A model generated the notes under the pieces. It was not told the DNA's origin and did no database searches. It saw only the letters and a list, made by a program, of their open reading frames with translations. Of a DNA stretch of 64,000 nucleotides, positions 24,859 to 36,736 are shown piece after piece. A program made the position numbers and the translations under genes. Position 1 is the stretch's first letter. Every line of letters begins with the position of its first letter. The DNA is from Neelides folsomi (lineage: Eukaryota; Arthropoda; Collembola; Neelipleona; Neelidae), in the NCBI GenBank assembly GCA_034687125.1, contig JAQGBZ010000007.1, forward strand, positions 1 through 64,000, in the 5' to 3' direction.

Positions 24859-25471
24859 TAAACATCATTCCTATTTATAAAGACACCCTGATGCTCCTCG
24901 ATTTCTTGCTTGTGGCCATTAGTTGGCGGGAGTTAGGCGGGACGAGGGTCAATCTTGGTTGAGATAGATAATTGATTGTAATTTTATCAACATGAGGCCA
25001 AAATTCCCTCCAAATCCAAGAAAGACAAATAAATAATAACTTTTTTATGTATAAATGTCAATGAATAAATTATTATTTTCTTATAGGTATTTATCATTTC
25101 ATTATTATTAAAGAGGAATTCAATTCTAGTTAAATTGGATTTAGGAGAAAAGTAGGTTAGCAAAAGATACAATAATGAAATAATGAAAATATAAAAGCAT
25201 GAACTGATTTGTAATGTAAAATGTATTAATTTTAATAATGTATCTTATATAATGTAATAAAATAAACTAAACGCGTCCCGCATTGGGACTGTTTCTCTTA
25301 TGGTATAAAATTATCCATTCCAACTTTGGGGGGAATTTTTGCAACTTATTGATAAAATTATAATAAATAACCATCTTACAACCAAGATTGACCCTAAGTC
25401 CTGCCAACTAATGGTCCCGAGCAAGAAATCGAGGAGAATCAAAGTGTGTTTATAAATAGGAATGATGTTTA
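24859..25471. repeat. Large imperfect inverted repeat with outward TATA-like boxes
   Basis: Arms of about 150 bp (24859-25011 and 25328-25471) are complementary with roughly 85-90 percent identity over the outer half, lower toward the centre, and one insertion of about 10 nt in the left arm. They are separated by about 315 bp. Both arms contain TATAAATAG facing outward: minus strand at 24871-24879, plus strand at 25451-25459. The left one is about 300 bp upstream of the presumed ENT start codon and points at it. Confidence 0.85.
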
Positions 25472-26230
25472 GTAATATGTATATTAGTATAAGAGTATGT
25501 ATAAATTAATCTATTAACAGGGACTAGACATAACATTTGATATGTTGAGATCAGCTTCATGCTATTTCATCTCAAATTACAAGCAAATCATGAGATTAAT
25601 TTTATCAATTTCTCGTCAAACTCATTCATAACAGATTTTTAACTTATTTGAGACATTGAAAGTAATGAGAAACGTTGAATAATAATATTTGTTCTTGGGG
25701 GCACAATTAATATTCATTATCATAATCGTCAGACGAGAAACTTTTTTATTATTTTTAAACACGAGAATGGAAAAGAGCAATTGGCTTATCCTTTTGCCTC
25801 ATTAGCCATCCTTGATAATTGCATCTTCTTGTTTATTTGGCAAATTGGAGCCATTAAGATTATTACACTCCAGACACCATTCCCATTCTATTTAAATAAG
25901 TAGTAAAATGCTGACGAAAGGATATTTAATGAGAGGTAAAGATAGTTAGAAACCTCATTGGAGGAAAAATAGTGGTATAGACAATACACATCTAGCAAGT
26001 TTTAAATATTAACGAGATTAAATTGGTCAAATCTCAAATGGTAATCGTTTAACACGATTAATTGGAATAAATTACTACCATATAACTATAAAGTACTTAC
26101 ATATAATATTAATAATAAACTTTACAACAACAAGTCCTTGTATTGATAACATGAACAGCTTAATTAAAAATGTTATATTAAATATATGATTATATGACTA
26201 AATGACTTCTACTAGTATAAGGTTAGGTGC
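25472..26230. other. Non-coding AT-rich stretch
   Basis: No open frame, RNA gene or repeat recognised. If the right-arm TATA-like box is used, a plus-strand transcript would begin here. Confidence 0.35.
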
Positions 26231-26289
26231 TATTCCTTTACATGCTATTAAGCTACATCACATGTAGCTTAATAGCATGTAAAGGAATA
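26231..26289. repeat. Perfect palindrome, 28-bp arms and 3-nt loop
   Basis: Bases 26231-26258 and 26262-26289 are exact reverse complements around the loop CAC. The arm begins TATTCCTTTACATGCTATTA. The perfect pairing and tiny loop are unlike a metazoan microRNA precursor and suggest a recent inverted duplication or an element relic. Confidence 0.95.
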
Positions 26290-28851
26290 CGAAGGAAATA
26301 AATGGTAAATTGTTACATGATAATGTCTATTAGACTCTTTAAGAACATCTCAATATCTATGAATAAAATAAAAATGGCTTTTAATTTAGATGCTTAACTA
26401 AAATTAACATTAAACATAAAAGGAGTCCGCTGGATAAATATGAATGAATATAAAAATAGTATATTCTGCTGAATAAAAATTAATTATTGAATATTAAAAA
26501 TGTTGTATGCATAAATTAATAGTAGATTAGAGATGACCCTAAACAAATGATTGGGTTGCTTTTAAAGGTCTAATAAATATAAAGTACATAGGTAATGTAT
26601 TTAAAATTATCTTTGCCATTAGATTATAGTTACTTAACTTACTTTCCATTTATTAATCTTTAACTTTTGCCCATGTCGAGGTTGAGTTCAATTCGCATTT
26701 ATTTTATAAATATTCTACTTTTACTATTTATTCAGACTGGCGGCTCTTGTTTGACACACATTAATACCTTATAATTGATTTTTATTTAGGTAATTCTTAC
26801 TTGATCCATCAGTCGACTCTGGGCGTCTCATTATTCTGATTTGTAGAGTTAAAATTGGCAATTATATTTGTTAAAATGAAATACTTTTTTTGTAAATTAA
26901 ATGGCGTGGTTCTCTTTGTACATGTCCAACTTGACAGATAAAAGGATAAAACTTGTCAAATAAAACGCCTCGTGCTTATTTAAAGCTTTGATCGGAAAAT
27001 AAAAAATTAAGTACGTTCGGTCAAGTAATAAATTGGTAATCTCATAATTTGTACGTACAATTATTGTCGTTCATTTATGAAAGTGGTCTTGAACTTGTCA
27101 CACGATCTCTGTTTAAAAATGAATTAAAAACTACATTAAAATAGTTAACAAAAGGGAGTGGGGGAAGAAATGAATGCAACAATTCAACTTCAAGAAGAAT
27201 GTGAATTATTTTCAATCTATGTTCACTATTCCCTTTCTTTAGCCTTTTATTTAAAATCATTTCTCATTTTACCCACCAAATAAATAAACGTTTTAAAAGC
27301 ATCTACTATCTACTGCATGTACATCGATGTAATTTATGTATGTATGTACACTTTATTTTATCTATGTACACCTAAATACCTAAATTACAAATTACTTTAA
27401 AATAAGTATTATGTCGTGCTGTGTTTGTGCCTTGTGTATGCTTTCTTGTTAAGTTTGTCATTTTAAAGAATGAATTGGTCATATCCTTTATTGGGTTTGA
27501 CGTGGCTTTATTTATTAAAATAAAGTACATAAGAAACACGATGTCAAAGTGTCGTCCCCAACGTCACTTGGCTTAAGCTAAGAACTATTAGAATTAATTA
27601 CAATTTAGAATTATAATCATAAGTAAGGAATTACTCTTATTATGTTATACACAACAACTTGTATCATGATTAAATGTTCACAAGATAAAATTGAATATTC
27701 ATCATACGACTATTACATATAAACCCTCTTAGATATTTTTTCAATACATTTTTAAAACAATCACTTATTTTATTCAAGAATCCTTTCACGCCTCTTTTGA
27801 GAAATTGGGGAACAATTCACACCTTACATTAAATATAACGATAATATTAAATAATTGGTCGTTATTGTGCTACAACTAAAGCAAGCTCTTTATCTACAGC
27901 AATCTCAAATGAAATAAATAACTTGTTTACATTTTACATAATTTTAACAATAATCACTTTACTATTTTTATATTTTCAATAAGGTAATGCCACAGGCATC
28001 TTAACACATATAGTATCTTCATATGCTCATTATGTGATTCAAATGAATTGTGTTCATTTGACTTTATTGTAAATTATTATATTAATTACTTGTAATATTA
28101 TTCAACAATTGAAGCAAATAAGAAAAGGTTTTTAAAGAACAATACACAAAAAGGCATCAACCCTTTCAGGCACACAAAGGTAATCCACATTTATGACATA
28201 CATTATAAGTTTACTTATTGAATAGATTTTATCTTAAACCGATCTCGGCAGAAAGGAGGACACTATTTAGATATTGCATTTATTGTCAATACAGCTTAAT
28301 TTTTTCCTTTCATTCACAAGAGAAATTATATTTAATTGATGTGTGTGTTAATTGATTGACGTAAATAAAAATGTCCATGTGATAAATGTAAATAAGTAAG
28401 CAAACCTATGACAGAAATAGAGAAGACAATATATTTTGTTCTCCATTTTCTTCAAATATAATATACAGATATGCTTAAGATTAAAAATTCATATCTATAA
28501 TTATTATTTAATGTAATTATATACCACATTCAATCATAAAGACTTGTTCAAACAGAAATACATAACATATATAAGAATTAAGAAACGGATTCTAAATATT
28601 AACGTTCTTTTCAGAATTGTATAATAAAGCAAGTAAATAATATAAAAGGCTCAAGATGATATGTAAATTGACATATCGATATTAATAATAATTCCTCTAA
28701 GCTTGGATTACTTTTCTCAAAGAGGAATTTAAGATCTAGAAAGCTCTGTCATGTACACATATGATGATTAAAAGATTAAAGGAGTATTTAGCTTGATGTA
28801 AAAGTTAACAAGAGAAAAATTAATAAGAATTATAGCAAAAATACGAATGCG

Positions 28852-28853
<2 letters not shown>
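26290..28853. other. Non-coding AT-rich stretch
   Basis: No supported gene. The only open frame over 60 codons (27075-27260, minus) has no recognisable features. Confidence 0.4.

Positions 28854-28902
<49 letters not shown>
28854..28902. repeat. (AAT)n microsatellite
   Basis: About 16 uninterrupted copies of the trinucleotide TAA/AAT. Confidence 0.95.
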
Positions 28903-28903
<1 letters not shown>

Positions 28904-30188
28904 TAACAACTAGGGGATATTTAGAAATTAAAAGAATTATCATAAATGTGATAATAAAAGACAATGATTTACACAAATGATATGAACAATTCTGAATCTC
29001 CTTTCACTCGTGAACGAAAGAACTGAGCTTTCGCTTGAGAAAATTTCTTCCAAAGACATTTTTCTCAAGACGCGGAAAAGGAAGTCGAATTTTGTACTTC
29101 ACTTTAGATCTGGCTCATTTCATGAACACTTACCAAACTCCAACTTCTAATATTTTACTAATTATACTTATTTATCTACACGACCATATTTTAACACAAT
29201 AGTTAATTAATTTAATATACATTTGGATGTTAATCAGAATGCACATATCCTTGTCTAACTTATTTAATAGGTACACAATGATCATTGATCATTTTAAACT
29301 AATTGTAAGATTGCATAATTAGGTAATTATAGATGCTAATTGACAAAGGAAGTTTTTAAAACAATTCAATATTCATATTTTAAATTAGAGAACAGTTAAT
29401 ATGTAGATATTTGAAAGTGGTTTAAAATTAAGGTAAAATATTAGAAAGTTGAAAATGAAAAGAACACAAAAAGATTGTTATAAAGATAATTGGATAATGT
29501 ATAATAATGTTATTATTAAAACTTATTATGTACCTACTTATTTTTGTAGAAAAAGTTACATTGAAAAAGAAACAAGAAAATAAAGAAAGTTTAAAAGAAA
29601 GTTTGCTAGAAGTATAAAAATAAACATCCTGGTTAAAATTAATCGGTCAATCTCATTATAAATATAACTATAAACCATAGGTATATTCGTAATAACTCAT
29701 TCATGGAAAAACTTTTGGAAGTGAGAATGTTAATTATTAAAATTACTTTAAAATTATGCTTAATAATAAGAAACATCCATAAGTGCAGGAAAGGGATCGA
29801 TCGATGACTCATTCCTTGTATTTATTTTACATTATTAAATATTGAATTGATGTAAAACTTCATATTTAATTTCTCACTTGCTCTCCGTGTTAATTGTAAA
29901 AAAAGGAAATTGATCTTGACATGTTCAACACAGAACCATTGGGAGTGGTGAGGCTTTCATTCATTCTGACAATAAAAGTCGCATTCTTTCACAAATATTC
30001 CTTATAGCAATTCATTCACTCCGTATTTCGTAGATTTATGTTGGGGTCAAAACTCGAAGAGTCGTCTATTCAAAAAACATTTATCAAATATAATTATACA
30101 ATCAATCATGCATGAGGGGAATTAATAGGAAGTATATTTACAAAAGGAAAAGAGGACGATTGTAAGATTTCACGAATGGGTCGTGGAT
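28903..30188. other. 3' flank of the SLC6 gene
   Basis: AT-rich. The right end must contain the SLC6 3' UTR, but no obvious AATAAA is near the stop. Nothing else recognised. Confidence 0.4.
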
Positions 30189-33100
30189 TCAAAGTGTCGT
30201 GATGTCGGATGTTAAGGCAGTGGCTGTTCCTCTGATTTCCTCCAAATTAATCTCAGGCCGAACCAACTTTTTGAATTTCTACTCAACAAACAAATTAAAC
30301 CCATTTAACAAAATCCGCTTAATAAACTTGTTAGAATTTTCAATTCTAAAATTTTGTGTAAAACAGTTTGTAATTAAATTGTAATTTGCGTACCGTTTGG
30401 AAATCCCCTGGAGTTTTTCTCCACAAGTAAATGGCATACCCTGGTATGCACAACATTGAAGTTAAGGCAGTGAACCATCCGAACATATGGGCCATCCACG
30501 GGTATTTGTAGTCAAGGTAAGTGATTTCTGACCACTGAATCAGTTTGAAAAAGAAAACTCCCTGCAACAAAAAATCATTTGTGGTTAATCAAGGAATAAA
30601 TAAGATTTAAATAAAGCTTTAACTTGATTTTCCTACACAGCAAATGCACGGAGTTGAAATGACCCAACAAAACTTCCACCATCCAACCGGATAATACCCG
30701 ATCATGTCCCGAATAGCTTCATAGAACCGACTTGCTCCAAATGCCCAAGAGAACGCAATACACTCGAAGAAAATGACCCAAAGTAGGACGAGACCGCTGA
30801 CAGCATATTGATCCAAAAGTTGAAAAACATACATTCCGCCCTTAAAACAAAGGAATTTCATTAGGCTTTCACAAATGAGTCAAGTCAGAAAAATCCGAAC
30901 CTTTGTAACGCAAGAGAGGCCAATGAGGTAAGAGATGAGGCAGACGACGGCAATGAAGGATTCTTTCCTTCGGCGAAGAAGATGCGGCCATTCGTCCACC
31001 ATGGCCGTAATGAATCCCTCCAATGTGCAAAACTGGGAGTCGAGCCCAATGAAGAGTAACATGATGAAGAAAAGGCAGGACCAGAGTGAGGGAAACGGAA
31101 GCTGCAAAACTGCTGATGGATAAGCAAGAAAGGCAAGTCCCGGCCCAGAAAGAGCAACTTGGTCCACCGGTTTGTTCTGGGTATGAGCCATGAACCCAAC
31201 CACAGAGAAAATGACAAACCCAGCGAAGAAACTTGTACAAGAATTGACCATGCACACAATCAGAGCGTCCCTGAAATAAAAATTTTATAATCCAAGGTAT
31301 ACTAACTTTACTAAAATTATTTATTGGGAGAGACTCACTTGTACACATTGTTGTGGTATTTGTTGTAAGAGCCAAGAGCGATCAAAGTTCCAAGACCCAA
31401 ACCATAAGAGAAGAAAATTTGAGTCACAGCGTCGACCCAAACCTGTGAGTCTCCAAGCTTTGACAAATCGGGCGAAAGATAGAACTTGATGCCAAGGAAG
31501 GCTCCGGGCAATGTGATGCCCCTGATGAGGAGAACAGTAAGAAGAACATATGGGAAAAGGGCTGTGAAGTAAACGACTTTCCCGGTCCATCGAACTCCTT
31601 TCCAAATACAGAAGTAGCAAAGGATCCAAACCAAAAGCAGCGTCCCGGCCAACTCCCAACGCATCTCTCCAACATCGTCCACTCCTGTGGAAATGTCCAG
31701 AACTCGACGTCTAAAATACAAGGAAGATTTGAAGCGATGCAAATAATTAAATACAATTAATATCGATGGACAAAACTCACTCCCAGAATTCTTTAACAGG
31801 GTCGGAGAGATTCGCAAGGGGAACTGTTCTATCTCCAACGGTGCACATTGTCACATTCGTCCCGTTCTGGAAACTCCATCTGCAGATGTCTTCACGTTTG
31901 AATGTCTGGGCAAGGCAGAGATCCGAATTCCAATAATTTTTACAGTCACTCCATGGGAGAACTAAACACAGGCGATACATTTGCTCAATGCTTAATTTCA
32001 ATATTCATTTCATCATTTCTCTTTTGTTGTTCTCCCAATTACTTTCTATGTATTTCAATACTCTAAACCCAAATTTTGACGTTTTTATGTTACATGGGCG
32101 GAAATTCGGACATTTATTGGAAAATACGATTACGTAATAAAAATGGTCCTTTGTTTTGGATTAACTTTGGTTTAAATATCAAACTGTAATAAAAAAATAA
32201 AGGTCGGAAAATAGATGTGTTTAAACCTATTGTTGTTTTGTGTAGTAAGTTGAAAATTTATACAGGAGATGAGAAATTATAAAAAAGCAATGAGGATTTG
32301 AAGGTTGAGAGCTTCCCAATTCTATTAACTTCTTTAGAACATTCATTATTTGATAACCCTGTGAGTTTAAAGCTATTACTTTAACAATAAGTATATAGAG
32401 TAGCATACAAAGTACATATATAAAGGGTATGTGACATTTGAAGTTTAGTTTTCTCCTCTTTCATCCATTTTCATCATAATATATAAAAGAAAGATAGGGA
32501 TAGGAATTTGGGAAGAATATTGGATTAGTTTCGACTCGAAGAGAGCGGAATTTAATTAAGGCCTTTGAAGTTTGGGTTTCCAACTAACCTGCACTGAACG
32601 ACATGATGAAATAGAAAATGGCCCAAGCCAGCACAACAATGTAGTAGATGTTCATCCAGCAAGACATGACAGCAGCAGCATATCCAACGCCTATAAATCC
32701 AAGAATCGGAGTCATATTTATTTTCCCATCTTTGGATCCTCACCCTTGAAGATCGGCGTGATTTTCCAAACTCCGAGGCCGCCAATGGTGAGGAATTGAC
32801 CGACGGCGAGTTCCATGAAGAACATTGGAATCCCTCCCAGAATCACCGTCAGGACGTACGGGATGAGAAACGCCCCTGGAACCATTCATTGTAATAGTTA
32901 ATAGACGCGGGATTCCCATGTCCAACCCAACTAATGGATCTGGCATTAGTTACAATTGGCTCTAATCAACTCGTATGAACAACTCGGAACCCAGGAGTCC
33001 TTAAATCCTCGTATAAATTACATAACTATGTGTTATCTAAATGGCTCCTTCGGCCGATCCTGTTTCTTCTTAAAACTCCATTCTGGGTGATTTGTAATAT

Positions 33101-33752
33101 TAGGAAATGAATGTGTTTTCGGGATAAATTATCATGTTTTACTTTGGATCATTTCCACGGTCGATTTAAAATCAAGGGCGAATGTGGAAAACTCTTCGGC
33201 GTTTCTTTAATATATACATAAATACATATGGATCAAATGGGAATTGAGCAAGTCTAAGTTTTTTGTGCGGATGAACATAAATAAAGACATTAAAATTAAT
33301 TCGATTGAGCTCTGGGACCTAATAACGTGTTGGCTCAGGGAGATTGATGTTATCTCCACGTCCCACATGTCTATGGAGGTGACGTGGGGAACGGGCCAAC
33401 TGTTGCTAGGTGCTAGGAGTATAGATTTTGGACGGGGACGAGAGTTTGGACGAGAGATTAATGTTTTACCTCCTCCGTTTTTGTAGCAGAGGTAAGGGAA
33501 CCTCCAGACGTTTCCGAGCCCGATGGCCAGCCCCACGGTCGACATGATGAAGTCGAGCTTGGAGGCCCATGCCCCCCTTTCGGGGACGTCGTCCTTGTCC
33601 GCCACCTTCCCGGCCTCCTCGTTGAGCTGGGCGGCCACGGCGTTTGTCATCTTCGGGGAGGTTTGTGCGGAGTCGGAAATGAACTGGTTCATTTCCATGG
33701 TGAAGGGCGAGTCTTTGGGGGACGGGGTTCCACTCATCAGTTTCTCACTCAT
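30189..33752 (-). CDS. SLC6 sodium/chloride-dependent transporter, GABA-transporter-like
   Basis: Na+/Cl- coupled plasma-membrane transporter of the GABA/betaine/taurine/creatine branch. Nine exons on the minus strand: 33752-33470, 32875-32744, 32690-32589, 31961-31781, 31710-31339, 31270-30901, 30840-30637, 30561-30394, 30278-30189. They add up to 633 aa in continuous phase. TM1 holds [22 protein letters not shown]3 has [12 protein letters not shown] (the family tyrosine), the extracellular loop has LPWSDC and WN, and TM4-TM6 read [18 protein letters not shown] and [20 protein letters not shown]. Then come [10 protein letters not shown] and [14 protein letters not shown]-x-S/T sites occur in the TM3-4 loop. 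The last four residues TTTL-like end (ITTL) fits a class I PDZ ligand. CYKNGGG and EFWERRVL resemble GAT2/3 and betaine carriers more than GAT1; an invertebrate GAT is most likely. Substrate is inferred. Confidence 0.95.
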
Positions 33753-34634
33753 GGTGAAGTCGGGTCAGAGGGCATGGGCGGGTTTGAGATCAGGAGAGAA
33801 AGGCTGGGCCGAGGGTCGGAGTTCCACTGAGCCACATGGGAGAACCGCACAACTTGGAGGCCAACTCACTTCTCCCTCAATTCCCCGTCACTGGGAGTTT
33901 AAAGTTTGAGGAGGCGAGGTTCAATTGCGGAAGTGTCAATTATCCCCTCTGAGGCAATGAAGAGGTTCGGTTTGACCAGACGACCAATTCGCCCCGTCCA
34001 GAAACCACTGCCAGCCCATGGGTCCCTCTCGGTCATGGCAGGTCTGATTTATTGGAGTCCTTCCTCCTCCACGCTCCCAATTGTCGGCCTGGTCCAGAAC
34101 AGAGTCACCTACGCCCAAAGCCCCCGCCCACGGTTTCTCCCTCCGTGGACTCTCGGGAGCCAATGTCCTTCAAACCCTAATGAGGACCACTCTCTGAGGC
34201 ATACATCATCCAGGATCATTGACACATTCTCACTACATCCTCATTAAATAGACCTACACACATGGACCAATTCAGACTGGATACACGGGAGATCCCCTTT
34301 GTTTCCCTCCCTACAAATTGGTCGGCGATGGTTATCCGACCGTTCCACCATCCCCGACCACGCATGGGACTCCCATTTGACCTTCTAATTCCTCCCCAGT
34401 TAATTTCCGCTCACGAGTTTTCATCCTCCCTACTCAATTGAGGGACCCAAATTCTCCAGTTTCAAATCCAACACACAATTTACATCAAATCCCAATTTAC
34501 CTACCCATTATTCATCCAAACCCTTTTGCACATGGAAATCACTCATTTGCATTAAAACTAAATTAATAACCGCTGGCTCTCCATAAATTACCAACGATGA
34601 GAATTTAATAATAAAAAACTTCTTTTTATGACTT
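33753..34634. promoter_or_regulatory. GC-rich upstream region of the SLC6 gene
   Basis: About 600 bp upstream of the SLC6 start is clearly richer in G and C than the surroundings and has chance open frames on both strands. It probably contains the promoter and 5' UTR. No defined promoter motif is claimed. Confidence 0.4.
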
Positions 34635-34696
34635 GGGTTGAGTGGTCCAGAGGATAGGCTTGCTTTCATAGCCTTGAGATTCAATTCACAAATCCC
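34635..34696 (+). pseudogene. tRNA-like relic or SINE head
   Basis: A 62-nt stretch with tRNA-like parts. GTGGTCCAGAGGATAGG resembles the D-arm/A-box of tRNA-Glu, and AGGCT...AGCCT forms a five-base anticodon-stem-like pairing around a loop containing CTTTCA. TTGAG-ATTCAAT-TCACAA looks like a degenerate T-arm. Acceptor pairing is weak and the length short, so a functional tRNA is unlikely. A tRNA-derived SINE fragment or decayed copy is the best reading. Confidence 0.35.
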
Positions 34697-36736
34697 TATC
34701 ATACAGAAAGACAATGAAATACGAGACAAGGAATTTTTCATTATTTTTATTCAAAGACGACTCTCAAATGGCAGTTATAATGCCTATTATATTAAAACTA
34801 AACTACATAATATTGTTTTTAAAACATTCGAGCATATATTAACTATCTACATATGTATATTACCTTTATGCATTACTTTAAAAAGGTTTGTGCATTGGAA
34901 TAATACATATGTACAGAGATAGGATTATTATTTATTATTGAGTAACATTGGATTGTTCAAGTACATTCATCATCTTTGCAAATATGACTATTTGAGTTAT
35001 TTGCTCCAATTCAAGAATTGTGAAGTTTGAAATACCAAACAAGTATTCATGAAAGAATGCAAGAAAATTAATTTAAAAAATATGCGTATAATAAATAATT
35101 ATTTGAATCCACGGGAGTTTGTAATTTGAGCTCTGAGTGAGAGACACATGGATGATTCTCTCATTGATTTTAACCATCCGTCTGGGCGAGGAGTGATGAG
35201 GTCTCATTGAATTAGATTGGCCATAGCCATAAATAATACTGTAATTAGGAAAAATACTAACCTAACTATCGAGGTCAAATCATTAAACTCTTTATACTTT
35301 ATACCCATATATGTAAATACTTTCTGTATAGTATATCGCCATATACATATACTAATGATCAAGAAATTTACAGTTTTTTTACAGAAAGTACTATTACATT
35401 TGTAGCACTATCCATTTTATCCAACGGTCGGAGCTTCATAGCATTTTTAAAATATATGTAGGAAATGTATTTCAATACAATCGGTGACATATTTTGATAT
35501 GACGATATGACGATATGACGATAAACTATAACCAACCTTATCAAAGTAAAATATAAATATAAATATGTTTTTTGTGCTTATTATACCATACATACTATAC
35601 CTACTATGGTATATTATATAAGTAATGCAGGAGATTCATTTTATAAGCATTATTGATAGCATGGATACATTGTACAAAACATAGTTTATATTTATGTATT
35701 TACAATAAATACCATATAAACATACCTTTGGCATTTAAAAAACTCAAATATAATAATGAACAAGATATTTTCAGTTTTTTTTACAGAAAGTGTTTTAAAA
35801 GTTAAGTTGACGTGTCATTTTGCAATGTTAAAAAAGAAAAGTTTTTGCAAATTATTGGTTCACTTCAGTTTTAAGCTTCGAATTGATTATGAATACATAA
35901 AATAATACATAATAACCTCTGTCCAAATGTACCAACAATAAATGGAAATCAAAATATTAAAACATAACTTATTGTATTTGCAATATCCGTTAATCAAAGG
36001 TGATAAATTTGATAATGAATAGTGAACTATGGAGCATGATGCATACCTAAAACAAACCAAACCTCCATTCCATTATAATTAGTAATACATAATCTGAATC
36101 TAGTATATAAACAAAAGACTTGCAAGCCATGAGTTTTAGTATTATTATGGCAAGAGATGATTGTGAATGTTCAAATTAATTTAAAGATACTGATAGTGGG
36201 ATTTAAATGTTGATATTGACCATTATTTTTACCTTTTATATCCAATTGAGTTTTATCTTCCTTATTCATTCTTGCCAAGATCTTCTTGATCTTGGGACGT
36301 TTCTTGAAATTTTGGTCTTTATGCGCGATAGTATTAGTATTTAGTATACAACTAATATTATATAAAATAATTATTTGTTTATTAAATATCTGAATAAATA
36401 TGTACCTATTTAAGCAGTATGGACAATGAGCGAGATCATATATTAAAAACACTGGATAACTTAATATGACAATCATGTTTAATTAATATAAGTTATTAAG
36501 TAATTAAAATTAATTAATGGAGAAGGAAAAGGTCTGAATTGGATGAAAAGTAGTTGAGGAGATAAAGGGTGCCACATGTTGGAGCTTCAATCAATTCAAT
36601 TCTCCCATCATTGCATCATGGGAGTCTGACAGATCATCGGTTTCCTCAATTCCCATTTATATTATAAGTTACACAAACAATTAGAATTCCAATCTTTATA
36701 TTCCATTCCAAATTTTCTGCAGTGTAGTCTGTACAA
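34697..36736. other. Intergenic, between SLC6 and ALG2
   Basis: AT-rich without a supported gene. A small tandem array of the 8-bp unit GATATGAC lies at about 35496-35523. The region just left of 36737 holds the ALG2 promoter by position. Confidence 0.4.

Noticed and set aside
26231-26289. Palindrome as a microRNA precursor
   Set aside because: Pairing is perfect, the loop has three bases and the stem is too short for Drosha/Dicer-type processing; no known mature sequence matches.
30869-31838. Several overlapping minus-strand frames of 110-168 codons
   Set aside because: They are alternative-frame shadows of SLC6 exons 4-6; the correct frame carries the transporter motifs and closes in phase with the neighbours.
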